Below are positions 7,934 through 16,687 of a stretch of 64,000 nt of DNA, in pieces; position 1 is the first letter of the stretch; every line of letters starts with the position of its first letter. The notes beneath the pieces are model-generated. The model had not been told where the DNA came from. It made no database searches and saw only the letters and a list, made by a program, of their open reading frames with translations. The translations under genes were made by a program, and so were the position numbers. Source of the DNA: JBEEJL01 sp043744215. Lineage in GTDB: Bacteria > Pseudomonadota > Gammaproteobacteria > Burkholderiales > JBEEJL01. The DNA lies in NCBI GenBank assembly GCA_043744215.1, contig JAYTVC010000049.1, positions 1 to 64,000 of the forward strand, given 5' to 3'.

Positions 7934-9700
7934 ATGTTTAGTGTAGAAGTGATTAAAAGCGGTAAGACCATCTTTTCTGCCGAATGCGCGAATGATGCGT
8001 GCGTTCTGGGACGCGATAACAATGCCTTCTTCGTGCTAAAAGGTTGGATGATTGGTAAGCAGCAGATCAAGCTAAGCATGCAAAAAGGGGACGTGTTTGT
8101 GGAAGACGGCGGTGGCATCACCGGCCTTTTCGTCAACGGCAAATCCATCAACCGTTACGGCCCTTTGCATGCGACCGATGTGATCGAAATTGCCGACTAT
8201 AAAATCCGGGCGTATGCGGCGGAGTCGTTCGCCAAACCGCAAAAGAACGAAAGCAAACTATCAGGTTTGGCGGAATCTAACAACGCAGACAATCCCAATC
8301 AACCGAAAGCGAATCCCATTCAATCAGGGAGCCAGGAGCGCGGCGAAGTACATTTGGTGGATACAGCCTCGGGTATTGCGCTGCGGTTACGTATACATAA
8401 AAAACTGATTGAAATGATGGACTTACGTAGGGTTAACGTCGCTCGTATGAGCGATGAAGAATTGCGACAAAGTGTCAGCACCCTGATCGATGAAATCATC
8501 ACAGCAGATTCCAGCTTCCGTGAATTTCAAGGCGCGCGCGAAGATTTACGAGATTGCGTATTGAACGAAGTGGTAGGGCTTGGCCCGTTAGAGAGTTTGC
8601 TTGCTGATGAAAGCGTTACTGAAGTAATGGTAAATCGATACAACGACATTTTTATTGAAAAAAATGGCAAGCTGATGCGCTCATCCATCAGCTTTTCCAA
8701 CGACGCTGCAGTGCTGTCGGCCATTGAGCGGATTGTCGCTCCGTTAGGCCGCCGCATTGACGAGAGTTCACCGATGGTTGATGCGCGCTTGAAAGATGGC
8801 TCCCGCGTCAATGCCATTATTCCGCCCCTGGCCATCAAAGGGCCTTGCATTACCATCCGTAAATTTTCCCGGCGTCGTTTGCACGATGCAGATTTGCTCA
8901 AGTTCGGTTCCATCTCCCGCGAAATGCTTTTGTTCATGAGAATGTCCGTTGAGCAGCGTGCCAATGTGGTGATTTCAGGCGGCACAGGCTCCGGCAAAAC
9001 CACTTTGTTGAATGTATTATCGAATTACATCCCTGATGACGAACGCATCGTGACAGTAGAAGATGCCGCTGAATTACAATTGAACCAACCCAATCTGGTT
9101 TCCCTCGAAGCACGCCCGGCAAACATCGAAGGGCGTGGTGCCGTTCCAATCCGTGATCTGGTCAAAAACTGTTTACGTATGCGACCGGATCGTATCGTGG
9201 TCGGCGAGTGTCGTGGCGGCGAAGCGCTGGATATGTTGCAGGCCATGAACACTGGCCACGACGGTTCGCTCACTACCGCCCACGCCAATACGCCCCGTGA
9301 TTGCCTCTCGCGTTTGGAAGTGATGGCGCTGATGTCCGGTTTGGATATTCCGATTTCCGCCATCCGCGATCAGGTGGCATCGGCAGTCGATATTATTATT
9401 CAACAGACGCGTTTTTCCTGCGGCAGCCGTCGGGTGACGCACATTTCTGAAGTCGTCGGCATGGAGCAAGGAACGATTCAATTGCAAGACATATTCCTGT
9501 TTAAGCAAAATGGTTTCGGGGCCGATGGAAAAATCCGTGGTGAATACGTGGCTACCGGCCATATTCCCGATTTCTATCACAACCTGATGGAGCGCGGTCT
9601 TGAAGTGGATATTTCCATTTTCCACAACAACACCGTAAAACCGGTGATAAAACCTGAAGCTAGTGCGGAATTGAACCAGGAAGTGAGGGCCGTTGCATGA
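7934..9700 (+). CDS. tadA: FHA-TadA/CpaF fusion, pilus assembly ATPase
   Basis: 588 residues in two parts. Residues 1-95 look like a forkhead-associated domain (VLGRDNN at 24-30; FVEDGGGITGLFVNGK at 55-70). After a Ser/Asn/Gln-rich linker (about 100-140) comes a full type II/IV secretion ATPase: GPLESLLADESVTEVMVNR (217-235), Walker A GGTGSGKTT (349-357), Walker B region RIVVGECRGGE (420-430) and the HDGSLTTAHANTPRD histidine box. It powers pilus extension and probably retraction at the inner membrane. No tadZ/cpaE lies between the secretin and this gene as it usually does; the FHA domain may take over a localising or phosphopeptide-sensing role (inference). Confidence 0.92.
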   Translation: MFSVEVIKSGKTIFSAECANDACVLGRDNNAFFVLKGWMIGKQQIKLSMQKGDVFVEDGGGITGLFVNGKSINRYGPLHATDVIEIADYKIRAYAAESFAKPQKNESKLSGLAESNNADNPNQPKANPIQSGSQERGEVHLVDTASGIALRLRIHKKLIEMMDLRRVNVARMSDEELRQSVSTLIDEIITADSSFREFQGAREDLRDCVLNEVVGLGPLESLLADESVTEVMVNRYNDIFIEKNGKLMRSSISFSNDAAVLSAIERIVAPLGRRIDESSPMVDARLKDGSRVNAIIPPLAIKGPCITIRKFSRRRLHDADLLKFGSISREMLLFMRMSVEQRANVVISGGTGSGKTTLLNVLSNYIPDDERIVTVEDAAELQLNQPNLVSLEARPANIEGRGAVPIRDLVKNCLRMRPDRIVVGECRGGEALDMLQAMNTGHDGSLTTAHANTPRDCLSRLEVMALMSGLDIPISAIRDQVASAVDIIIQQTRFSCGSRRVTHISEVVGMEQGTIQLQDIFLFKQNGFGADGKIRGEYVATGHIPDFYHNLMERGLEVDISIFHNNTVKPVIKPEASAELNQEVRAVA

Positions 9701-10545
9701 ATATCTATGTGATCGCCGCGCTGGGTTTTGTCTCGTTTTTTGCCATGCTGGTCATTATCTTTCGCCAGGGTGGCAATTGGTTTGCCAAGAAGCAAAAAGT
9801 GCAAGCCAATCACGCGGCCGATTCCCTGGAAGGCCTATTTATTTTTACCGACTCCAGCAACATTATGTTGATCAACATCGTCGTCATGATTTTGATGCCG
9901 ATATTGGCGTGGTTTATATCGGGAAACTTCATTATCGTTGTCGGGAGCGCGATATTGGCTTTCATGTTACCGAAAAAAGTGGTGCGCCATTTGATGAAGA
10001 AGCGGTTAGAAAAATTTGAACTGCAATTACCGGATGCGTTACTCATGATTACAGGCGCACTTCGAGCCGGAGCCAGTTTACCGATCGCGCTGGAGAGCGT
10101 AGTCAGCGATGCGGCGCCACCGGTATCCCAGGAATTTGATTTGTTATTGCGAGAGATGAGAATGGGCGTGGATTTCAGCGTGGCGTTGAGAAATCTGGAA
10201 ACCCGTGTGCCATTGCCCGATCTATTAATGGTGACATCCGGGATGAGTCTGGCACGGGATATTGGTGCCAACCTGGCGGAAACGCTGGAGTCTATCGGCA
10301 AGACGTTGCGCAGTAAATTGCAAATGGAAGGCAAAATCCGCAGTTTGACCGCGCAAGGAAAAATGCAAGGCATGGTCATGGCTGCACTGCCGTTTTTTTT
10401 GATGCTGGTATTGAACGTGATGGAGCCGGAAGCCATGGCACCCCTATTCAATCGATGGTTTGGCTGGATCACGCTGGCAATAGTGATTGTGATGGATATG
10501 ATTGGTTATTTTTTCATCAAAAAAATTACGAGTATCGACGTATGA
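9697..10545 (+). CDS. tadB: TadB inner-membrane platform protein
   Basis: 282 residues overlapping tadA by ATGA. It has an N-terminal membrane helix, a pair of helices around 55-90, a cytoplasmic T2SSF/GspF-like domain (LPDALLMITGALRAGASLPI; RETRV-like LETRVPLPDLLMVTSG) and C-terminal helices. This is the TadB architecture. It forms the platform with TadC beneath the pilus and couples to TadA. Tight overlaps with tadA and tadC suggest translational coupling. Confidence 0.9.
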   Translation: MNIYVIAALGFVSFFAMLVIIFRQGGNWFAKKQKVQANHAADSLEGLFIFTDSSNIMLINIVVMILMPILAWFISGNFIIVVGSAILAFMLPKKVVRHLMKKRLEKFELQLPDALLMITGALRAGASLPIALESVVSDAAPPVSQEFDLLLREMRMGVDFSVALRNLETRVPLPDLLMVTSGMSLARDIGANLAETLESIGKTLRSKLQMEGKIRSLTAQGKMQGMVMAALPFFLMLVLNVMEPEAMAPLFNRWFGWITLAIVIVMDMIGYFFIKKITSIDV

Positions 10546-11426
10546 GCACTTACCTGCTTGCTCTGTTTATAGGCATCGGTTTTGTCTGCTTTGTGGGCAT
10601 GGTGATTTACAGCGTCCTCAACCTTAAAGCTGAAGTGCCGCAGGAAGATCGGGAATACCTTGACCCTTTACCCAAGGGCTTGCGCATGGTGTGGCCCCTG
10701 GTGCGTTTTCTTGACTATCAAATCGGGAGTAGGATTCCCGAACGCATGATTGCGCGCCCGGCTGAGATGCTGCGGCAAACCGGTTTGCTTTACTTGATGA
10801 GCGGCCGACAATTTATCTCGCTGTGTATTTTTAGTGCCATCTGTTTTGCATTGATCAGCGCATTCTGTATCTCAATTGTTTGGGAAATGAATTATCTGGT
10901 CGTCCTCGGCGCAGCCGCATTCGGATTTGTTTACCCCAATACATGGTTGCGTAAATCATTGATTAATAGAAGAAAATTGATATTAAAAGGTTTGCCTGCT
11001 TATCTTGATTTTCTCACTATGGGCATTGAAGCTGGCTTGAATATGGCAGGTTCAATTCAGCAGGCGGTGATGAAAGGGCCGGCCGGCCCGCTAAAAAATG
11101 AAATGGGTTTGGTGCTGCGTGATTTGCGTTCCGGGCTCAATCGCGCTGAAGCGCTGCAACGTATGAACGAACGTATCGGTGTGGCAGAAGTAAGTAATTT
11201 TGTGAACGCTGTGGTGCAAGCCGAGCGGATGGGCGCAAGTTTGGGCCCGACGTTTCGCTACCAGGCAGATCAGCGCCGAACCGAACGATTTCAACGCGCC
11301 GAAAAAATGGCGATGGAAGCGCCTGTCAAACTGATATTTCCTCTTGTCGCTTTTATTTTTCCCATAACCTTTCTGGTTTTGTTGTTTCCCATCGCGATGA
11401 AATACATTGAAAGCGGGGGCTTATGA
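10542..11426 (+). CDS. tadC: TadC inner-membrane platform protein
   Basis: 294 residues starting MSTYLLALFIGIGFVCFVG. The start at 10542 overlaps the tadB stop by ATGA; an earlier in-frame ATG at 10455 would lie deep inside tadB. It carries the second GspF-like domain of the locus (LPAYLDFLTMGIEAGLNMAG; LRSGLNRAEALQRM; FVNAVVQAERMGASLG) and terminal membrane helices. It is the partner of TadB in the platform. The stop overlaps the following DUF192 gene by ATGA. Confidence 0.9.
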   Translation: MSTYLLALFIGIGFVCFVGMVIYSVLNLKAEVPQEDREYLDPLPKGLRMVWPLVRFLDYQIGSRIPERMIARPAEMLRQTGLLYLMSGRQFISLCIFSAICFALISAFCISIVWEMNYLVVLGAAAFGFVYPNTWLRKSLINRRKLILKGLPAYLDFLTMGIEAGLNMAGSIQQAVMKGPAGPLKNEMGLVLRDLRSGLNRAEALQRMNERIGVAEVSNFVNAVVQAERMGASLGPTFRYQADQRRTERFQRAEKMAMEAPVKLIFPLVAFIFPITFLVLLFPIAMKYIESGGL

Positions 11427-11788
11427 AAACGGCTACGCTAAGCGTGCAAGAAAATCGTTTCAATACGCATATTGCCATTCGCATTGCCGAATCTTATTTC
11501 GATCGGTTGCGCGGGTTGTTGGGTCGCCCTGCGTTAAAAGGTAACCAGGGTTTGCTTATCCGCCCGTGCTCATCAATCCATACGTTGGGCATGGCTTATT
11601 CGCTGGATGTCGTTTTTCTCGACAGCGAAATGAATATCATCAAGCTCAGCCCTGCGGTGCGCCCCTCGCGCGTGCGCGTGGCGGGCAAAGCCCAATCGGT
11701 ATTGGAATTATCCGGCGGCACAATTGACAGGATGGGCATGAAAGTAGGCCAGCGTCTGCAATTGAACGTGAACCCAGCACAAAGGTGA
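11423..11788 (+). CDS. DUF192 family protein
   Basis: 121 residues. RLRGLLGRPALKGNQGLLI, SSIHTLGMAYSLDVVFLD and VLELSGGTIDRMGMKVGQ are the three conserved blocks of DUF192 (PF02643). The family is small and beta-rich with no settled function. No signal peptide is evident here, whereas many DUF192 proteins are exported. It is embedded in the tad operon with ATGA overlap to tadC, and DUF192 genes are seen in other Tad loci, which suggests an accessory role. Confidence 0.85.
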   Translation: MKTATLSVQENRFNTHIAIRIAESYFDRLRGLLGRPALKGNQGLLIRPCSSIHTLGMAYSLDVVFLDSEMNIIKLSPAVRPSRVRVAGKAQSVLELSGGTIDRMGMKVGQRLQLNVNPAQR

Positions 11789-11795
11789 GGGCAAA

Positions 11796-12557
11796 TTGAA
11801 AACTATCCATTGTTTTTATTCGTTGCCGTCGCCAAAAAAAATGGCTGGGCAAACTTTTGTCGAGTACCTGGTGATATTGCCCGTGCTCTTATTGTTATTG
11901 TTGGGAGCGATACAGTTTGGTTTTATCTACCAGGCAAAATCAACCTTGAACTATGCAGCTTATCTGGCCGCGCGTGAAGGCGCGCTCGATGCGGGTAAGA
12001 AATCCAGTATGCAAAACGCACTGGCTAGCGGCTTGACACCGTTGTTCACCCACCAGGCGACCCCGGCAGGCGTCGTGGCGGGCAGGGCAACAGCCTTCTT
12101 TGAAACAAAACCCATACCCGGTATCAATGTCAGTCCATCCAAAATAGTGGTGCTCAATCCTACTGCCGATCAATTCAGGGATTTTGCCGTGAATAGCTTA
12201 GCGGGTGGCAGCGGCAAGGAGATTCCCAATGACACCTTGTCTTATAGAAAAACCACTTTGGGTGCCAAATCCGGCGTACCGATTCAAGATGCCAATATTT
12301 TGAAAATTCGTGTGACCTATTGTTACCAATTGACGGTGCCTATTGCAGATAGAGTTATTCATGCATTGTCAGTAGGGATCAATAGTTTTACCGATGGCCA
12401 TTCTTTGACGGAGTTTTACGGACGCGGGTCTGCTCTGGAGTATTTTCTGAAAGATCCCTGCCGTGCCGTTAACACTTTCGGTAAAGGCCACCGCATAGAA
12501 ATTCAGTCAGAAGCCATTGTCCGTATGCAAACCCCTTTTCTGGAGGCGAATTTATAA
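11796..12557 (+). CDS. tadE: TadE-like pseudopilin
   Basis: 253 residues from a TTG start at 11796, supported by GTGAGGG a few bases upstream; ATG 11841 is the alternative. MAGQTFVEYLVILPVLLLLLLGAIQFGFIYQAKSTLNYAAYLAAREG is a textbook TadE N terminus: GQ cleavage site, Glu at +5, hydrophobic helix, then the amphipathic helix with R-E-G. The C-terminal part is a periplasmic domain with several Cys (CYQL, DPCRAV). Its stop overlaps the next ATG by one base (TAATG). Confidence 0.88.
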   Translation: MKTIHCFYSLPSPKKMAGQTFVEYLVILPVLLLLLLGAIQFGFIYQAKSTLNYAAYLAAREGALDAGKKSSMQNALASGLTPLFTHQATPAGVVAGRATAFFETKPIPGINVSPSKIVVLNPTADQFRDFAVNSLAGGSGKEIPNDTLSYRKTTLGAKSGVPIQDANILKIRVTYCYQLTVPIADRVIHALSVGINSFTDGHSLTEFYGRGSALEYFLKDPCRAVNTFGKGHRIEIQSEAIVRMQTPFLEANL

Positions 12558-13066
12558 TGGGTAAACGAATCTCGATGACAGGCGTTACCTTGCTGTGGCT
12601 GATCTTTACCGGCAGCTTAGCGGCCCAGGCAAGTGAACCTGTGCGTTATACCAATGTCGATGGCATTGAAATGATTTCCAATGCGGGCAAGTCTCATAAA
12701 ACGGTATCGCTTGAAACTAAACAAAAGGAGCCGAAAGATTTACAGCCCAGCATGGAGTTTAAGCCTGCTTCGTTATCCGTTACTGGCAGCAAAAGCAGAT
12801 CGCAAGGCATGATGCCCGTGAGTTTGGATGCCAATTTTAAGGTCGATTCAGGTGTGCAAAAAAACCGTGATGCGAGCCGCATGAAAATACTGCAAGATGA
12901 ATTGGAAACGGAGATGGCGCATATGAAAGACAAGCAGCTCGCCATGAAACGCCTTGGTCCTTCAGAGCCGAAAAATGAAGAGTTGAGAATTGCATTGCTT
13001 GAAAGTGTGACAAATCACGAAAAAAACATAATGTCTCTATTGAAAGAATTGCAGATAAAAAAGTAG
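12557..13066 (+). CDS. Exported coiled-coil protein of the Tad locus
   Basis: 169 residues with a signal peptide (about 1-26, cleavage after AAQA). The mature start EPVRYTNVDGIEMISNAGK faintly resembles DUF4124-type N-terminal motifs. Residues about 105-165 are charged and helical (ILQDELETEMAHMKDKQLAM) and probably coiled coil. I do not recognise the family. A TAATG overlap with the tadE-like gene puts it in the pilus operon, so a periplasmic accessory role is likely. Confidence 0.65.
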   Translation: MGKRISMTGVTLLWLIFTGSLAAQASEPVRYTNVDGIEMISNAGKSHKTVSLETKQKEPKDLQPSMEFKPASLSVTGSKSRSQGMMPVSLDANFKVDSGVQKNRDASRMKILQDELETEMAHMKDKQLAMKRLGPSEPKNEELRIALLESVTNHEKNIMSLLKELQIKK

Positions 13067-13113
13067 CGGGTATAGTGAATGTAGCAGCCCCCTATGCGCC
13101 TATAAGATTTGTT

Positions 13114-13141
13114 GTAACTTATTGATTTTATTGAATATTTT
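13114..13141 (+). repeat. AT-rich intergenic element, copy 2
   Basis: GTAACTTATTGATTTTATTG then AATATTTT. It lies 48 bases after the preceding stop and 40 bases before the start of the DUF3617-like gene, in the same orientation as both. Confidence 0.75.
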
Positions 13142-13180
13142 CTATTTCCTCGTGCTTCCGACTTTTGATTTGGAGAAGTG

Positions 13181-13918
13181 ATGATATCCATTAAACCATT
13201 GCTGCAGATAGCTTTACTTTTTATGGTTGCGCTAACAGCCCATGCCGCCGATCCCAATATGCCTCGGCCCGGGCTCTACAAACTAGAGTTCGACACTAAT
13301 GTTACATCTCCATACTTGGCTGACTCAGCTGGTGGGAAAAGCGATTCAGCGACTGGGCAGATAACGCAAATTATAAATGGTAAGGCAGTCAACACTTTTC
13401 AAGGCAAACCGCAGAACATTTGTGTCGACGATCCACTGAAAATGAAAAACCCGATTCCCAACGTAGGCAACTGCAAGGCTAAATATGTCGTCGGCATCAA
13501 AGAGACCACTATCACCAGCCAATGTGAACATGCGGATATGTTAAGCGTAAATAGAAAAATCAGTGACAATGTTTACCAATCGGACGTTACCTTAACCCAG
13601 AAATCCATGTCGGCGATGCGCGGAATAGATGCGAGTGCAGAGGGGATGGAAGCAATGATGGCAATGGCTACTACACCGGAAGAGCGCGAAAAAATTCGTC
13701 AAGCTATGGCACAGGGTCCGAGTATTGCCGAAAGAAAGGCTCAGGCGGCCGAGATGATAGCGGCAATGGAAGCAGAACTGAAAAATGAAACTGACCCCAG
13801 TACACGTCAAGCCATGCAAAAAAACCTGGATATGATGAAGGGCAACAGTGCGCCGAGCGTCTTGATGAAGACGACCGCGCGCCAAATTTGGACTCGCATC
13901 GGCAACTGCACCAAATAG
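13181..13918 (+). CDS. Exported DUF3617-like protein
   Basis: 245 residues. Signal peptide MISIKPLLQIALLFMVALTAHA is followed by PRPGLYKLEFDT, the usual start of DUF3617 domains (small periplasmic beta-barrel-like proteins), and later TTITSQCEHADML and DNVYQSDVTL, which fit the same pattern. The middle (about 150-215) is a charged, Met/Ala-rich helical insertion not typical of the family. GGAG at 13172-13175 favours ATG 13181 over the GTG at 13178. A strong terminator follows. It may or may not belong to the pilus unit. Confidence 0.65.
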   Translation: MISIKPLLQIALLFMVALTAHAADPNMPRPGLYKLEFDTNVTSPYLADSAGGKSDSATGQITQIINGKAVNTFQGKPQNICVDDPLKMKNPIPNVGNCKAKYVVGIKETTITSQCEHADMLSVNRKISDNVYQSDVTLTQKSMSAMRGIDASAEGMEAMMAMATTPEEREKIRQAMAQGPSIAERKAQAAEMIAAMEAELKNETDPSTRQAMQKNLDMMKGNSAPSVLMKTTARQIWTRIGNCTK

Positions 13919-13936
13919 AATTTACCGTAGGATATT

Positions 13937-13970
13937 AAAAGCTGCCAACTTATGTTGGCGGCTTTTTTTT
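13937..13970 (+). terminator. Rho-independent terminator
   Basis: A 12-bp stem (13938-13949 with 13954-13965; core GCTGCCAAC / GTTGGCGGC with one G-T pair), a TTAT loop and a run of eight T. It closes the pilus and DUF3617-like region. Confidence 0.92.
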
Positions 13971-14057
13971 GGTCGCGCTTCTGGAAAGCGCAATCACAGG
14001 CATGTGCAATCTATGGGATAATTCATTTAATTATCGTTCAAAAAGAAAGAGGCAAGA

Positions 14058-15095
14058 ATGAAATTCAATCAACTCGGCACCAGCAATTTGCAAGTCTCCG
14101 AAATCTGTCTCGGCACCATGACCTACGGCCAGCAAAACACGGAAGCCGAAGCGCACGAGCAGCTTGATTACGCGACGGAGCAGGGAATAAATTTTATCGA
14201 CTGCGCCGAGATGTATCCCGTGCCAGGCAAAGCAGAAACCCAAGGCCGCACCGAGCAATACATCGGTAGCTGGTTGAAGAAACAAGCGCGCGAAAAATAT
14301 ATTATTGCCACAAAAATCACCGGTCCCGCGCGCGGCTTTACCTGGATTCGCAATGGTGCGATCACACTTGACCGCGCCAATATCAATCTTGCCATCAATG
14401 GCAGCCTCAAGCGTTTGCAAACGGATTATGTCGATGTGTATCAAATTCACTGGCCCGAGCGTAATGTGCCGATGTTCGGCGCATGGAAGTTTGATGCAGC
14501 GCTTGAGCGCCAATCCACGCCGATTCGTGAACAACTGGAATCGTTAGCCGAGCTGGTGAAAGCGGGTAAAATTCGTCACGTTGGTTTGTCCAACGAAACA
14601 CCGTGGGGCGTGAGCGAGTTTTGTAAAATGGCTGAGCTGCATAATTTGCCGCGCGTAGTGTCTATTCAGAATGCATATCATTTGATGAACCGCACCTTCG
14701 AGCCGTATCTCGCCGAAACCTGCCTGCGTGAAAAAGTCGGTTTGCTTGCGTATAGCCCGCTGGCGTTCGGTTATCTCACGGGAAAATATTTGAAAGACCC
14801 GAAAGCCCACGGCCGTATCAATTTGTTTGAAGGTTTTCCGCAACGTTACACCAAACCCAATGTGCAGCCGGCCGTCAAAGCCTATGTTGAGTTGGCAGAA
14901 AAATATAATCTCACACCAACCACGCTGGCCTTGGCATTTGTGCAAAGCCGCTGGTTTCTCGCCAGCAATATTATCGGCGCGACGACCATGGCGCAGTTGA
15001 AAGAAAATATCATGGCCTGCCAAACCAAATTGCCCGACGAAGTGCTGAAAGAAATCGACGCGCTCCATCTTCGCTTCACCAATCCCGCGCCATGA
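14058..15095 (+). CDS. Aldo/keto reductase, Tas-like
   Basis: 345 residues, the length of E. coli Tas. The AKR tetrad is visible: Asp48 (NFIDCAEMYP), Tyr53, Lys86 (IIATKI) and His131 (YQIHWP). Tas-type features include YPVPGKAETQGRTE and NETPWGVSEF. It is an NADPH-dependent cytoplasmic reductase of uncertain substrate. AAGAGGCA provides the ribosome site. The stop overlaps the GNAT start (ATGA), so it forms a small operon with the next two genes. Confidence 0.9.
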   Translation: MKFNQLGTSNLQVSEICLGTMTYGQQNTEAEAHEQLDYATEQGINFIDCAEMYPVPGKAETQGRTEQYIGSWLKKQAREKYIIATKITGPARGFTWIRNGAITLDRANINLAINGSLKRLQTDYVDVYQIHWPERNVPMFGAWKFDAALERQSTPIREQLESLAELVKAGKIRHVGLSNETPWGVSEFCKMAELHNLPRVVSIQNAYHLMNRTFEPYLAETCLREKVGLLAYSPLAFGYLTGKYLKDPKAHGRINLFEGFPQRYTKPNVQPAVKAYVELAEKYNLTPTTLALAFVQSRWFLASNIIGATTMAQLKENIMACQTKLPDEVLKEIDALHLRFTNPAP

Positions 15096-15583
15096 ACGAC
15101 TTTGCGCTACGCAATTATAAAGTTGGTGACATCGGCCAAATCACCGTGTCCCATAGCGCCTACTACCATGCGCACTGGAGTCTTGATTCCACTTTTGAAG
15201 TGGAGGTGGCGAGCGAGCTGGCTGAATTCGTCAATGGTTTTGATAAGAAAAAAGATGGCCTGTGGGTCGCCGAATACGAAGGTAAGTTCGCCGGTGCTAT
15301 TGCCATTGCAGGTAAAAACATCGACATTGATGGTGCCCGGCTGCGCTGGTTTATTGTCGAGCAACCTTTGCAAGGCAAGGGCATCGGCCAATTGTTGATT
15401 CAACGGGCAGTCGATTTTTGCCGTGAGAAAAATTACAAAAAAATTACCCTGTGGACTTTTGCCGGACTCGATCCCGCGCGTATTTTGTATGAGCGCGCAG
15501 GCTTTCGTCTGATTGAAGCCACACCAAAAAAACTCTGGGGCCGCAGCATCATGGACCAAAAATTCGAGTTGGTTTTAGCCTGA
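15092..15583 (+). CDS. GNAT-family N-acetyltransferase
   Basis: 163 residues. The acetyl-CoA binding block is ARLRWFIVEQPLQGKGIGQLLIQRAV (Q-x-x-G-x-G/A type) with the downstream ERAGFRLIE typical of the last strands of the fold. The substrate is unknown. It overlaps the aldo/keto reductase stop and is 15 bases from the following hydrolase gene. Confidence 0.85.
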   Translation: MNDFALRNYKVGDIGQITVSHSAYYHAHWSLDSTFEVEVASELAEFVNGFDKKKDGLWVAEYEGKFAGAIAIAGKNIDIDGARLRWFIVEQPLQGKGIGQLLIQRAVDFCREKNYKKITLWTFAGLDPARILYERAGFRLIEATPKKLWGRSIMDQKFELVLA

Positions 15584-15598
15584 TTTATTGCGTTCGCC

Positions 15599-16405
15599 AT
15601 GCCGATCATCAGCGCAGGAAAAATCAAACTCTATTATGAATTGAACGGCACAGGGCCGCGCTTACTCTACATCAGCGGCACCGGTGGCGACCTGCGCAAG
15701 CACCCCAACATTTTCGATAGCCCGCTGGCTAAACAATTCACGATTCTCGCTTTTGACCAGCGAGGCATGGGCCAAAGCGATAAGCCCAATATTCCCTACA
15801 GCATGAATGATTATGCGCACGATGCTGCTGTGCTGCTCGATGCAATTGGTTGGGACAGTTGCTTGCTCTTCGGGTATTCATTCGGAGGCATGGTGGCGCA
15901 GGAGCTGGTGCTGCATTATCCGCAACGTATCAACAAACTCGCGCTCGCTGCAACATCCAGCGGCGGTGCAGGTGGCGCATCTTATCCGCTGCACCAACTG
16001 CAAACCCTCGCGCGCGAAAAATACGCCGAGCGCATGATCGAGCTTGGTGACACAAGACAAGATGCCGTTTGGCGCGCAGCACATCCAGACGCATACGAAG
16101 CATTGAAGCAGCAAATCCTCATGTCCATGCAAATCGGCGCTGACGATGCACACCAGAAAATCGGTGCGCGTCGCCAACTCGAAGCGCGCAAACTGCATCA
16201 CACTTACGATCGTTTGCCGCAACTGAAAATGCCTGTGTATATTTGTGGCGGGCGCTATGATGGAATTTGTCCGGTGGAAAATTTGCTGGCGCTGAAAAAA
16301 CAAACTGCGCATTCAACGCTGGAATTATTTGAAGGCGGCCATCATTTTTTGCTGCAAGACGCTTCCGGCTACACGCGAGTCGCTGAATTTTTTCTCCAGA
16401 GGTAA
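15599..16405 (+). CDS. Alpha/beta-fold hydrolase
   Basis: 268 residues. Nucleophile elbow GYSFGG (Ser94), oxyanion strand LLYISGTGGD, Asp in CGGRYDGICP and His in EGGHHFLLQD give a standard catalytic triad. The layout is that of the esterase/3-oxoadipate enol-lactonase-like group, but the substrate cannot be told from sequence. It ends four bases before an AT-rich element. Confidence 0.85.
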   Translation: MPIISAGKIKLYYELNGTGPRLLYISGTGGDLRKHPNIFDSPLAKQFTILAFDQRGMGQSDKPNIPYSMNDYAHDAAVLLDAIGWDSCLLFGYSFGGMVAQELVLHYPQRINKLALAATSSGGAGGASYPLHQLQTLAREKYAERMIELGDTRQDAVWRAAHPDAYEALKQQILMSMQIGADDAHQKIGARRQLEARKLHHTYDRLPQLKMPVYICGGRYDGICPVENLLALKKQTAHSTLELFEGGHHFLLQDASGYTRVAEFFLQR

Positions 16406-16409
16406 TTTC

Positions 16410-16438
16410 ATAACTATATGATTATATTCAATAATTTG
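16410..16438 (+). repeat. AT-rich intergenic element, copy 3
   Basis: ATAACTATATGATTATATTC then AATAATTTG. It fills the gap between the hydrolase stop (16405) and the KTSC start (16449), plus orientation. Confidence 0.75.
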
Positions 16439-16448
16439 TTATTTGTTC

Positions 16449-16661
16449 ATGGATAGAAAACCCGTCAATGCCGAGAAAATAAAATCCGTCGGCTACGATG
16501 AGAAAACGCGCACGCTCGAGATTGAATTCCGCAACGGCAGCGTCATGCAATACGCTAATGTCTCAAGGGAATTACATCGTAAAATGCTGAGCGCCTCTTC
16601 CATCGGCAGTTTTTTTACGGATAACATTGAAGAAAATTTTTCTGCCAAACGGCTACGATAA
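16449..16661 (+). CDS. KTSC-domain protein
   Basis: 70 residues: IKSVGYDEKTRTLEIEF, GSVMQYANVSRE and ASSIGSFFTDNI match the KTSC domain (PF13619). Function is unknown; some relatives are fused to lysyl-tRNA synthetase or nucleases. ATG 16449 is preferred to TTG 16443. Only 26 bases separate it from the Rieske gene, so it may be the first gene of that transcript. Confidence 0.8.
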   Translation: MDRKPVNAEKIKSVGYDEKTRTLEIEFRNGSVMQYANVSRELHRKMLSASSIGSFFTDNIEENFSAKRLR

Positions 16662-16687
16662 TAATTTTTGTAAAAGGCTGTCCATCC

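Noticed and set aside
10455..10541. Longer N terminus for TadC
   Set aside because: The extension lies inside tadB, is hydrophilic and unlike TadC; ATG 10542 gives the ATGA overlap seen throughout this operon.
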